64,000 nucleotides of DNA, from the NCBI GenBank assembly GCA_963555705.1, contig OY743184.1, forward strand, positions 32,250,614 to 32,314,613, read 5' to 3'. This DNA is from Ligustrum vulgare (Eukaryota; Streptophyta; Magnoliopsida; Lamiales; Oleaceae). The notes below the pieces were generated by a model, which saw nothing but the letters and a program-made list of their open reading frames with translations, did not search any database and had not been told where the DNA came from. The translations under genes and the position numbers were made by a program. Positions 38,701-48,138 of this stretch are shown piece after piece; the first letter of the stretch is position 1, and every line of letters starts with the position of its first letter.

Positions 38701-41700
38701 TAATGGGATTCAGGGTCGGTGCCTCATTTATCCTTGTAATCCACTAATATTTGCTGTCAATGCAGGAATATATCCGTGACTTGGAGGAGGAGGAGGATGA
38801 GCAGAAGAAGAGACAGAAGGTGTTTTATGAAATAACGTTTTTGTAGTTAGTTCCAAATATGATTTTTTGTTTTGTATTTTGACTATTTAATTGCACATAA
38901 AGGAACAACTGAAACGAGCTGAGCGTAAAAACCGTGATGAATTTCACAAGATGATGGAAGATCACATAGCTTCTGGCACTCTTACGGCTAAAACTCACTG
39001 GCTTGATTATTTTAAAAAGGTATTTTAGTTCTGTTATTCTGTTTTGAACATAGGGGTTGATTTTAATTGAGAAAGTTTGTGGCCATTATACCAATCATCA
39101 AAATTGTTTATCACCATATTTTGTTTAGGTCAAGGATTCTGAAGCTTACCAGGCTGTTGCCTCAAACACTTCGGGTTCTACGCCAAAGGATTTGTTTGAG
39201 GATGTTGTTGAAGAATTGGAGAAAAAGGTACTTGATAGTAATCACTTTTATGAGGAGGCCATGGCCAAGGCGGAGGCCTTTGTGGTCAACTTTCTCCTGC
39301 TATGTGGTTATTTTTTTTTTTTTCGTCATATGGTTCTTTTAATTAGTATATATTGGTTGTCATTTTATTTCCTGGCATCCCATCCTTTTTTTTTTTTTTG
39401 CTTTTGTCAATAATCTTTTCCACCTTGAAAAGAGTCTTTTCTCTAGCAACATTTTGAAAATTTGGCAGTCAAATGGATTCTGTAGTCTGACCCTCTGTTT
39501 GGTAATACTGTTTGATTTATAAACTGATTTATTTATGATTTTGAGGTATAAAACAGTGGTTGAAAATTAGAGAGAGAAAATATGTGATTAAAAAGTGGTT
39601 TAGGAAATTGTATAATTTATAAACTGGTTTACAAACTAAAAAAGTACGGTTACCAAATGGAGGCCTAATTCCTTGTTAAGTTCTTCCAACTTCACTAAAT
39701 AGTTTGCTAACATTTAAGGCCAGCTGGAAGTGTTACCGTTTATATAACTGATGAACCTGGGAGAATAGTTTCTAGTCCTATGTTAATCTATTTAGTTTCT
39801 AGTTGCCCTTGGGCACAAGACATGTAGAGGTAACTTATCTTTACTGGGTAGCGAATGCCTGCCTACCGGTTCCATGGAGTCCTCAACGGGCCTGTTAAGA
39901 CCATCATTTAATGGTCTTTTCTGTGTTTATTATCTCTCATCTCTGATGATTACTTGCGGCACTATCTTATTTGGTAACTGTTCAGGTGTTTGATCACCTA
40001 GTTCATCGTGTAAGACAATTTTATTCAGAAATTACAAGTCGCATTTTCCCTCTCACCAGTGTGTGGGAAAGTAGTGGAGCTAGGAGCATGCATGTTCAAA
40101 TGTTAAGCATGATATTATTTTTATTGGCTTGGCACTTTTATTTGTAAGTAATAAATAGATATTTTTTTGAGACAACAAGAAATTTCTAGTTTTTTGCTAT
40201 GAAGTTATGCATAGCTAGCATCAAAATTTGGTAGCTGATGATACATTCAGCCAACATACTTTTTGTTTGTAAATAATTGTTTTATTTATCATTTTATGGA
40301 GATAGAGGAGTGTTACTTAATTGTGTGCACCACTACTAATCTGCAACACCACTGAAGCGTTCATTTTATTTTTAAAACTTGACAGTATGAAGATGACAAA
40401 GCCCATATAAAATATATGCTGAAGTTGGAAAAGGTAGGATTCCATGACTTCTGTTTCTGTCTAATGATGGTATGATGTCTCTGTGAATGTGTGTATTATG
40501 CTCCTGTTTGGTGGAAATCAAAATCTAGATTTTATCCAAGTCAAAGTCAACTATTAATTTTAAACCACTAAAATCTGATTTTAATCCCCACCAAGCAGGG
40601 GCTATATATAATTTTTTGTATTATATTTTGCTTCTTATTTTCCAGATCACAGTTGCATCAACATGGACAATTGAAGACTTCAAGTCCTCTATTGAACCAA
40701 GCAGTGGTTCATTTTCAATATCCGATATTAGTTTACAGGTAGGTAGTTTTTGTTGCTCCTTATTTTTTCCTGGTCATTTACATAGATGATGACAAGAATG
40801 ATAATCGAGATGGTTCCTCCCCCTCGTGTATAAAATCAACTAATATTATGTGAGACTCCAAGTAACCAGCAAGTAGGCCCCATAGTACTTGCATATTTAA
40901 CCATAAGTAATCGGAAAACATTTTCAGAACAAATGTAATCTGCATTATTATAATTCTCTACCAATCCCAACCATCCGCAAACTCAACACCAATGACCACC
41001 ACCGTCTTTACCCCTAGGCCCCATAGTGTAAATATTGAGGTTAAAACTTGTGTTCTTTCATTCCAACATCCAAGAAATAAATACAAATTTCAACTATTAA
41101 ACTATGCCTACTTAGTCCCTATCTATTACAATAATAAAACAACTATATATACATTACAACACTCCCCCTCAAGTTGGTGCATAGATATCACACATGCCCA
41201 ACTTGGATATAGAAGTATAAAATGGACCACTAGCAACTCCATGTGTCATTACATCAGCTAGTTGGTCAGCACTCTTAATGTACGGAATTTCTATATTTTC
41301 GGAGTTCAAATTGTCTTTAATGTAATTCCTGTCAAGCTCAACATGCTTCGTTCGGTCATGTTGTACTGGATTGTTAGCTATCTCTATAGCTGCCGTGTTG
41401 TCACAAAAGAGTAACATGGGTTTGTTTGGACCAAAACCAAGTTCACTAAGAAGAATTTTTAGCCATGAAAGTTCGGTAGTTGCATGATGCAAAGCACGAT
41501 ATTCTGCCTCCGCACTGGACAGTGACACCACATTTTGTTTCTTACTTCTCCAAGTAACAAGATTTCCTCCAACAAATGATACGTATCCTGATGTAGATTT
41601 CCTATCCAATCTTGATCCGGCAAAATCAGAATCCGTGTAACCTACAATATTCAAATGCTCCCCTTTAGTATACAAGATGCCCTTGCCAGGAGAGGACTTC

Positions 41701-44700
41701 AAATACGCCAAAATTCGAATAACTGCACCCATGTGTTGATCACTTGGATTATGCATGAACTGGCTCACAACACTCACCGCATATGATAAATCAGGTCTTG
41801 TGTGAGTTAAATAGATCAGTTTCCCTACCAAGCGCTGATATCTCTCTTTATTTGTAGGAATCTGATCAGGATAGATAGACAGACCATGGTTCACCTCAAT
41901 AGGTGTATCAACCGGGGCACAAGCAGACATACCAGTTTCTGCTAGAAGATCAAGAGCATACTTACGTTGAGAAAGAATAAGTCCTTGCTTGGATCTTGAT
42001 ACCTCAATGCCCAGGAAATACTTTAGAACACCCAAATCTTTCATTTCAAACTCCTTTGTTAGGTGAATCCGAAGTTTTTCAATTTCACAGGAGTTACTCC
42101 CAGTAACAATCATATCATCCACATAAACAATAAGTAAAGTAATATCATGACCCTCTCTTTTATAAAATAGGGTGTGATCAGCTAATGCTTGTTTAAAGCC
42201 ATACCTCTTCATTGAACAACTCAACCTTCCAAACCACGCCCTCGGTGATTGTTTTAGCCCATATAGAGCTTTCTTTAATTTACATACCCTACTCCCTGGA
42301 GGAGTAAAACCGGGTGGTGGATCCATATACACTTCTTCTATCAAATCACCATGAAGGAATGCATTTTTTACATCAAATTGCCTCAGTGACCAGTCATGAT
42401 TGACTGCTAATGATATTATGACTCTAACTGTGTTCATCTTGGCTACCGGAGCAAAGGTCTCCTGGTAATCAATCCCATAGGTCTGTGTGTAACCTTTAGC
42501 AACCAGTCTCGCTTTATACCTGTCAACGGTCCCATCAGAATTGTATTTCAATGAGTACACCCATTTACACCCTACTGTCCTTTTTCCCGGTGGCAAATAA
42601 ACCATCTCCCAAGTAGAGTTCTTTTGGAGAGCGTTCATTTCTTCTACCATAGCAGATTTCCACTTAGGTTGATCAAGAGCTTCCTGAAAGAGATTAGGAA
42701 TAGACACGGAAGATAGCTGAAGGGCAAATGCCATGTTAGTCTTAGATAAACGATGATAAGAGATATAATCTGAGATCGGAAAGATGGCATTAGAATTAGA
42801 CTTTGAGATACCCAACCTATCAGGTGGGTTACGGTTCCGAAGAGGATATCTCCTACTATGCACATCAACAGTGTCTAAAGGTGCAGGGTTGGAATCAGAA
42901 ATGGGAATAGTAGGTAAAGAAGGAGAATGTACCTCATTTTCAATTGCAAAAGAGTCTGATGGCACCGTAGTATCAACAGAAGGATTGTCGTAGTCGGGAG
43001 GGTGTTGAGAAGTATCTTCGGCGACAGGCGCTGGAGTACAGGTAGTGTCTAGGTTTCTCCTAGTATAACACTTTTGGAACAACCTAGGTGATCTATCACT
43101 TTCAACCTCCTCCTTTCCCCCTGAAATCCATACTTTCTTTTCTTCTAACCATATTTGTTCCTCTTCTTTACTACTAATCTCCCCCTGAAGAGGAACCAAC
43201 GACACGTCATCAGAGAAAAAAGATTCAGATTCACAAAATTCGACGTCCATAGAGATATAGTATTTTCCTGTAGAAGGATGAAAGCATTTGTAGCCCTTTT
43301 GGGAGCTAGAATAGCCAAGAAAAACACATTTCAAGGCTCGAGGATCGAGTTTATCTCTGAGATGTGAGTGCACATGGACATAACACACACAACCAAAAAT
43401 CTTGGGACAAATATTTAAGGCAGAGGGAATAGAGTGAAAACGTGACAACATCCTTAGAGGAGTTTGGAATTCAATTATGCGAGTAGGCATACGATTAATG
43501 AGAAAAACAGCAGTTGTCACTGCTTCAGCCCAAAAACGTTTTGGAACACGCATAGTAAAGCATAATACCCGAGCCACCTCAAGAATATGTCGGTTCTTAC
43601 GCTCTGCTATGCCATTTTGTTGTGGTGTGTAGGCACAAGTTGTCTGGTGAATAATCCCGTGAGTCATGAAGAAGTGGGCAAGGGTTTGGTTCACAAACTC
43701 ACGACCATTATCAGAATGGAAGACCTTAACTTGTGTATGAAATTGTGTCTCAACCATTTTGAAGAATTGAGGAATGATATTGACTATATCACCCTTAGTT
43801 TTTAGCAAGTATACCCAACATACTCTGGTACAATCATCAATAAAAGAAACGAAATATTTATGACCTGAGGCAGATGGAGTAGAAAAAGGGCCCCAGACAT
43901 CAGTATGGACAAGGGTAAAGGGGACAGAACTTCTATTAAAACTGACTTTAAAAGGTACACGATGACTCTTGGCAAAAATGCATTGTTCACACCGCATACT
44001 ACTACTGGGAATATTTTGAAACAAGTTTGGAAACAGGTGTTCTAAATAAGAAAATGAAGGATGACCTAATCGACAATGCCACAATAGAATCCTATCTCTA
44101 GGGGATGATTTACTACCTACTTGAAGACCATGACTAGCCTCTGTTTGCAACTTCTGTGTCCCCTCCAGAAAATACAATCCTCCGCTTTCTCTACCAGTGC
44201 CAATCGTCATCTTTGTTTGATTGTCCTGAAAGACACAATGAGAAGATGAGAATATAACAGAACAATCTAGACTCTTTGTAATTTTACTGATAGACAAAAG
44301 ATTGGTAGAGAATGAAGGTGCAAGTAAGACAGATGATAGAGATAAGGTAGGTGAGAATGAGATATTTCCGGCCCCAGTAACTTGGGCAGGAGTCCCATTA
44401 GCCACTTGGACGGACTTAATATGTGAAACAGTCGAAGAATCAAACGTAGATGGATTACAAGTAAAGTGATCAGTAGCTCCAGAATCTATCACCCAAGAGT
44501 CTGATACAGAAGAAGTGGACGACAATCCAAAAATACCTTCCCCAGAAGATGATCGTGCTACATGGATTAGTGAAGCCATATTTCTAAAAGTTTATAATTT
44601 TTTTTTTTTTTTTTTAATACAATTCACGTACAAGCTGAGAGAGACAGAGGCGCTGCGCTGCTGAGAGATTCGATTGGTGAGCAAACAACATAGAGATGGA

Positions 44701-47577
44701 ACTGTAATAGGGATTCCGGCTAAGCTCCGACGGACGAGGGAGCAGGAGGTCACAGCGCTGGTCGTCGGCGTCGCGCAAGCCAGAAACGGTCGGTGTCGCG
44801 GTAGAGGACGGCGTCGCGCAAGCCAGAAACAGACCGGAAACGCGGATCTACTGCCTAGGGTTTAGACGCCGGCGTCTGACCTGATTATTGCCGGCGTCGC
44901 CGACACTGGACGGAGCCGGAAGAGGTGGCGGTGGTGCTAGGGTTCAACCATGCTCTGATACCATGCAAATATTGAGGTTAAAACTTGTGTTCTTTCATTC
45001 CAACATCCAAGAAATAAATACAAATTTCAACTATTAAACTATGCCTACTTAGTCCCTATCTATTACAATAATAAAACAACTATATATACATTACAACACA
45101 TAGTACTTGCATATTTAACCATAAGTAATCGGAAAACATTTTCAGAACAAATGTAATCTGCATTATTATAATTCTCTACCAATCCCAACCATCCGCAAAC
45201 TCAACACCAATGACCACCACCGTCTTTACCCTTCCAAACCAAAGAGGAGAAAAATGAACAAATTGAGGGGGGCAAGGGAAGTGTGCATGCCAATTTCCAT
45301 GGGAACCAAGACAATTCGTGACACTTTTAACCATCACTATTGCCAGAACCAAATGATTGACTACGGCCTTCAACACAACCATTGCAGTCACCTAGTACTC
45401 AAGCCTCTGTCGGAAATGTCTCACGTTTGAATAAATTTCTCTCAGCTCCAGTTAGTCTCATTCAAATATAAATCGGTTTAAATTGTTACATCTTTGAAAT
45501 ATTTAGTTAGTCCCATGAGCAAAATGATTTTTTCTTCTGCATTTAATTTGATATATGAAAGTTCACTGACCTTGTCCTTTTCTATTTGTCGAAGTGAACT
45601 CTTGAAGCTTACTCTTAATGGTTAACATTCCATCCCGATTTAGGCCTTAAGTGTGTCAACTATACTTAAACAGTCATCCTTGGTTTAGAAATCTACATTC
45701 TATAGACAATTAGTAAATGACTTGCACATTCAATTAACAGGCCTAAGGCCTTCAATAGAGAGAATTAAGTATATGGGCAATTTTACGGCCTTGTATCTTG
45801 GTGAAAATTTTCTAATTCTCCTCTATTGTACTATTAGCTGCTAGAATTCTAAGTTATAATTGCTAGGTTGCTACTGGAGTTTAAATTTTTTCATACCTGA
45901 TTTGTTTCTAAGTTTAGTGTTTTTGTGTAATTGCAGCTCATATATGAGGACCTTATAGAGAGAGCAAAGGAGAAAGAAGAGAAAGAAGCTAAGAAACGTA
46001 AACGTCTTGCTAAAGCTTTCACTGATAAACTTAGCACTGTTAAGGTCTGTAAGATCTGCAATGATAGCAAGATTAGGGGATTATTATGCGGCATCGAGGG
46101 TCCTCATAGCATCTGTTGACAACTTTGACCTTTTCTATTATTTTTTAGGAAGTAAATGCATTGTCGAGTTGGGAGGAATGCAAACAACTTGTTGAGGACA
46201 GCTCTGAGTACAGGTACTGGTTTCTCAACTGGATAAGCCTCTAATGGTTTGAATGCTATCTTGGTATCATCTAGAGCATTGAAAAATTATAAACTGTTTC
46301 CTGGCCTGCATTTATTTTAGGTCCATTGGAGAAGAAAGCATCTGTAGGGAGATATTTGACGAATATGTTAGTCGCTTGCAAGAAAAAGCCAAGGAAAAGG
46401 AGCGCAGAAGGGAAGAGGAAAAGGTGATGATCTAGATGCTTAAATTTATTTTTTTGTATACTTTTCTGTTGATAAGATATGGCTCATGGAATTATAGTAA
46501 GAGCTTGTGTTTGCCACGGAACTTCTGAAGAGATAAATTCTGGGTAACACAAGCTCTTGTTAGAATTTATGTCTGGCTAAAATTTGGTACATGCTAAAAT
46601 GAAATGCACAACATTGGATTGGTGGAGGCAAAGCTGGCCTTTGCAGCTGATCTTCTTCTGTTTATATATACGTTTGGGCGAATAATAATGAGGTTATCTT
46701 TGTTATTAGGTTTAGATTTTTCTGTCGACTGGCTCTATGTGATTTATCTTGGAAAAGAATTTGCAAAAATTCAATATATTTCTGTCTTTGCTCGTGGTTT
46801 TTGGAACTTTTCCATCTGTTCTGTCTCCAAGCAGACATGACTAATTTGGTGTGGTGTCTGCTAGCCACTCTTGGTATTTACTTGGCTGCTTATACTTTGT
46901 AGTAGTTTAGGTTAGCCAGGTCTTTACTTGAAACTTCTTGATTTTGATGGCATTTATTTCCTCAAATATGTATCCTTGGCAGGCCAAAAAGGAGAAAGAG
47001 AGGGAGAAGGAGAAGGAGAAGGAGAAGAGAAAAGACAGAGAGAGAGGAGAGAAACAGAGAGAAGCAGAGAAGGATGAGGAGAAAGACAGAGATCGAGAGC
47101 GCGAGAAAGAAAAAGACAAGGTGAAAGAACACTTGAAAAAGGATGAAGTGGAGAGTGAGAACATGGATGTCGCGGACATTATTGGGCACAGAGACAACAA
47201 GAGGAGGGAAAAGGACAAGGAGAGGAAACATAGGAAGCGGCATCAGAGTGATGACGTGAGTTCCGATAAGGATGATAAAGAGGAGTTGAAGAAGTCCCGT
47301 CGTCATGGCAGTGACCATAAAAAGTCAAGGAAGGTATGCATCAGTATCTTGAATTACGGGTTCCCTTCCCATTCTTCTTTGATGATCAGTCGAGTTCAGT
47401 AAATTGACGGTATGATCTCTTTTGTTGCAGCGCACATATTTACCTGAATCAGATAGCGATAGTAGATACAAAAGACACAAAAGAGAACACAGGGATGGAT
47501 CTTCTCGTAATGGTGGTCAGGAGGAGCTTGAAGATGGTGAAGTAGGCGAGGATGGGGAGATCAGTGAATTCAACTGA
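26702..47577 (+). CDS. PRP40A: PRP40-like pre-mRNA-processing protein (WW-FF splicing factor)
   Basis: The product would be a U1 snRNP-associated nuclear splicing factor that bridges the 5' splice site complex and RNA polymerase II. Exons: 26702-26734, 27099-27164, 27301-27585, 27666-27866, 30970-31067, 31734-31803, 35592-35644, 35758-35815, 35886-36199, 36277-36346, 36661-36759, 36836-36904, 36981-37058, 37153-37239, 37715-37749, 37819-37924, 38257-38337, 38425-38517, 38766-38819, 38903-39019, 39129-39227, 40386-40433, 40646-40738, 45937-46044, 46149-46213, 46321-46423, 46983-47333, 47431-47577. All junctions are GT/AG and phases agree, giving 1026 residues, close to Arabidopsis homologues (about 960-990). 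Domains: a Pro/Gln-rich N-terminus (1-195), WW1 (about 217-247, [15 protein letters not shown]), WW2 (about 258-287, [15 protein letters not shown]), a Ser/Thr/Val-rich linker (about 300-415), FF domains from about 450 to 740, a degenerate fifth FF-like region (about 785-850), and a Lys/Glu/Arg-rich charged tail ending in an acidic [17 protein letters not shown]. The A versus B paralogue choice is uncertain. Confidence 0.93.
29027..29510. mobile_element. MITE in PRP40 intron 4, TSD TAG, with nested MITE
   Basis: The ends GTCTCCGTTTGGTGAAC and (right, complement) GCCTCTGTTTGGTAAAAC match, and both continue into TTTATAAACAAAT. TAG flanks both sides (29024-29026, 29511-29513). A second element (29239-29420) lies inside it. 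Confidence 0.7.
29239..29420. mobile_element. Nested MITE, TSD CTA
   Basis: The inverted ends are GACCTTGTTCGG and (complement of right) GGCTGTGTTCG, with CTA on both sides (29236-29238, 29421-29423). The interior is the reverse complement of the element at 59615-59799, including TAGTTAAGATGTG and TATAATGTTGATTTAT-type blocks, so both belong to one family. Confidence 0.7.
29776..30123. mobile_element. Composite MITE in PRP40 intron 4, TSD TAT
   Basis: The outer ends are GCCCCGTTCGG and ATGGGC, flanked by TAT at 29773-29775 and 30124-30126. Inside is a second inverted-repeat unit (about 29811-29985, GTGTTTGGTTTTG against AAAACCAAACAAGGGC), so this is another nested pair. Confidence 0.6.
31071..31664. 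repeat. Tandem duplication in PRP40 intron 5
   Basis: A unit at 31071-31312, starting just after the donor of exon 5, recurs at 31403-31664 with about 10 percent differences. A near-identical 90-base piece (31223-31312) is also repeated directly at 31313-31402. No known element is visible in the unit. Confidence 0.85.
32100..32990. other. PRP40 intron 6, unassigned part
   Basis: AT-rich intron sequence with a T-run (32145-32160). A block at about 32530-32850 (CGAGTATGGATACAT ... TGTCCGGGTACTTC) looks like dispersed-repeat sequence, but no partner is in the window. Confidence 0.35.
33010..33570 (-). mobile_element. Ty3/gypsy fragment with LTR and pol end in PRP40 intron 6
   Basis: On the minus strand, bases near 33560-33470 read like the end of a gypsy chromodomain region ([10 protein letters not shown]). 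A purine-rich tract follows, then TGTTACAACC at 33459, taken as an LTR start. The LTR runs to about 33110. Beyond it the sequence continues into a possible gag start (about 33110-33053, ATTEKK...STRSSAT). Bases 33010-33320 are repeated at 34236-34830. Confidence 0.45.
34236..34830 (-). mobile_element. Second fragment of the same gypsy family, split by a foldback element
   Basis: Bases 34236-34276 plus 34568-34830 align with 33010-33320 in the same order at roughly 85 percent by eye. The alignment breaks at 34276/34568, which marks the insertion of the foldback element. The LTR part is truncated at about 34825. Confidence 0.5.
34277..34567. mobile_element. 291-bp foldback element in PRP40 intron 6
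   Basis: Begins TGTAACGATCACG and ends CGTGGTCGTTACA. Almost the whole length is two imperfect inverted arms of about 130 bases (shared blocks CCTCATAAT, CATTAGCTTACGT, CCCTAT). It is flanked by CCTGT and CCCGT. The uninterrupted homologous copy at 33050 shows the site before insertion. The TG...CA ends and 5-bp flank look LTR-like, but the long inversion is like a foldback or MITE. The superfamily is not settled. Confidence 0.65.
39490..39665. mobile_element. MITE in PRP40 intron 21
   Basis: The left end CCTCTGTTTGGTAATACTG pairs with the right end ACGGTTACCAAATGGAGG. The interior (GATTAAAAAGTGG, ATTTATAAACTG) is related to the nested MITE at 29239-29420. Confidence 0.65.
40500..40602. mobile_element. 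Short MITE in PRP40 intron 22, TSD TAT
   Basis: The 103-bp unit has inverted ends GCTCCTGTTTGGTGGAAATC and (complement) GCCCCTGCTTGGTGGGGATT, with TAT at 40497-40499 and 40603-40605. It lies between exons 22 and 23, about 65 bases after a donor. Confidence 0.75.
40881..41013. repeat. Left copy of a 133-bp direct duplication flanking the Copia element
   Basis: Identical base for base to 45099-45231. The join CCCCTAGGCCCCATAG at 41011-41026 shows that the unit was tandemly duplicated and that the Copia element sits in the second copy. Confidence 0.9.
41027..41161 (-). repeat. 3' LTR of the Copia element
   Basis: 135 bp, preceded on the minus strand by a purine tract (41162-41174). Differs from the other LTR only at 41029 (T against C). 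Confidence 0.95.
41169..44579 (-). CDS. Copia pol polyprotein (protease, integrase, reverse transcriptase, RNase H)
   Basis: A single open frame of 1136 codons. The aspartic protease motif DSGATDH is at residues 32-38. The GAG-pre-integrase region with WHCRLGH and CEQC is next. The integrase core follows ([16 protein letters not shown], then an E in GIAERKNRH). The reverse transcriptase has DVKNAFLHG and the catalytic YVDD. The RNase H has [19 protein letters not shown] and CDNTAAI. All signature residues that I can check are present, so the enzymes could be active. Upstream capsid (gag) coding sequence is missing, so particles would need gag from another copy. The start is the first ATG after an 18-base A-run in the leader. 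Confidence 0.95.
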   Translation of the reverse strand: MASLIHVARSSSGEGIFGLSSTSSVSDSWVIDSGATDHFTCNPSTFDSSTVSHIKSVQVANGTPAQVTGAGNISFSPTLSLSSVLLAPSFSTNLLSISKITKSLDCSVIFSSSHCVFQDNQTKMTIGTGRESGGLYFLEGTQKLQTEASHGLQVGSKSSPRDRILLWHCRLGHPSFSYLEHLFPNLFQNIPSSSMRCEQCIFAKSHRVPFKVSFNRSSVPFTLVHTDVWGPFSTPSASGHKYFVSFIDDCTRVCWVYLLKTKGDIVNIIPQFFKMVETQFHTQVKVFHSDNGREFVNQTLAHFFMTHGIIHQTTCAYTPQQNGIAERKNRHILEVARVLCFTMRVPKRFWAEAVTTAVFLINRMPTRIIEFQTPLRMLSRFHSIPSALNICPKIFGCVCYVHVHSHLRDKLDPRALKCVFLGYSSSQKGYKCFHPSTGKYYISMDVEFCESESFFSDDVSLVPLQGEISSKEEEQIWLEEKKVWISGGKEEVESDRSPRLFQKCYTRRNLDTTCTPAPVAEDTSQHPPDYDNPSVDTTVPSDSFAIENEVHSPSLPTIPISDSNPAPLDTVDVHSRRYPLRNRNPPDRLGISKSNSNAIFPISDYISYHRLSKTNMAFALQLSSVSIPNLFQEALDQPKWKSAMVEEMNALQKNSTWEMVYLPPGKRTVGCKWVYSLKYNSDGTVDRYKARLVAKGYTQTYGIDYQETFAPVAKMNTVRVIISLAVNHDWSLRQFDVKNAFLHGDLIEEVYMDPPPGFTPPGSRVCKLKKALYGLKQSPRAWFGRLSCSMKRYGFKQALADHTLFYKREGHDITLLIVYVDDMIVTGSNSCEIEKLRIHLTKEFEMKDLGVLKYFLGIEVSRSKQGLILSQRKYALDLLAETGMSACAPVDTPIEVNHGLSIYPDQIPTNKERYQRLVGKLIYLTHTRPDLSYAVSVVSQFMHNPSDQHMGAVIRILAYLKSSPGKGILYTKGEHLNIVGYTDSDFAGSRLDRKSTSGYVSFVGGNLVTWRSKKQNVVSLSSAEAEYRALHHATTELSWLKILLSELGFGPNKPMLLFCDNTAAIEIANNPVQHDRTKHVELDRNYIKDNLNSENIEIPYIKSADQLADVMTHGVASGPFYTSISKLGMCDIYAPT
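44580..44963 (-). other. Copia leader with primer-binding site and oligo-A tract, no gag
   Basis: On the minus strand, TGGTATCAGAGC (44952-44963) is the primer-binding site. The rest is GC-rich with a repeated GTCGCGCAAGCCAGAAAC block (plus-strand reading, at about 44771 and 44813) and ends in 18 A residues (44598-44615) just before the pol ATG. No frame of useful length resembles gag. Confidence 0.85.
44964..45098 (-). repeat. 5' LTR of the Copia element
   Basis: 135 bp, beginning TGTTGTAATG on the minus strand and ending TGCA against the primer-binding site. Confidence 0.95.
45099..45231. repeat. Right copy of the 133-bp direct duplication
   Basis: Identical to 40881-41013 and starts with the CATAG target duplication of the Copia element. 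Normal intron 23 sequence continues after it. Confidence 0.9.
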
Positions 47578-48100
47578 CCAACTTTTTCTCCTTAAGGAGC
47601 TTCTGCGAAGCTGCGCCAAATCTTTTTTTTTTTAATCTACCAAAGTATGACTATAATAATTAGCTCTTTCTTTGTTATTTGTTTTGTTATTGTGCTGTTG
47701 TTATATATGTTGAAATTATGCCGAGAATTCCCCTAAAGAAAATATTGTTCTAGTTCAAGATGAAACAATTTTTCATCTTCTCTTCCACCTGATTGTAATT
47801 GTGTCGAATCGAGTTTGACCCCTTCTAGTCGTGAATTCTAAATGGCCCCGTCCTTTTTTTATTTTTATTTTTTGGAGCTCACGATAAAAGAGTTACCTTC
47901 GGGTTATTAAATTTCACAAGTTCGACGTTTTTAAAATTGTTGGTCCATTTGATACACTTCAGGGATCAGTAAGCTCTCCAAATGACCCTTTCACGTCAAG
48001 CTCGATTCAATCACACTCACCTTGGTTGCCACAGATTACTGAGAAAAATGTATTATTAGAACAACGGAAGATTACTGAGTAAAATTCTCAAAACACGGAT
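47578..48100 (+). other. Probable 3' UTR and downstream flank of the PRP40-like gene
   Basis: Follows the stop at 47575-47577. T-rich sequence with no further exon. No canonical AATAAA is evident close to the stop, so the 3' end is not determined. Confidence 0.45.
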
Positions 48101-48138
48101 GCTATATTTTCCCTCTTTAGTACAGTTCAAAAAACCTT

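Larger units (their letters stand above)
41027..45098 (-). mobile_element. Ty1/Copia retrotransposon, gag-less, in PRP40 intron 23; TSD CATAG
   Basis: The 4072-bp element has two 135-bp LTRs (41027-41161 and 44964-45098) that differ at a single base, and it is flanked by CATAG at 41022-41026 and 45099-45103. Read on the minus strand, the order is 5' LTR, a primer-binding site TGGTATCAGAGC touching the LTR, a 385-bp GC-rich leader without gag, the pol frame, the purine tract GAGGGGGAG, and the 3' LTR. It lies antisense to PRP40. The near-identical LTRs indicate a recent insertion. Confidence 0.95.

Noticed and set aside
46907..47318. Minus-strand open frames rich in Ser, Phe and Leu
   Set aside because: Antisense of the Lys/Glu-rich exon 27 of the PRP40 gene, an effect of codon composition.
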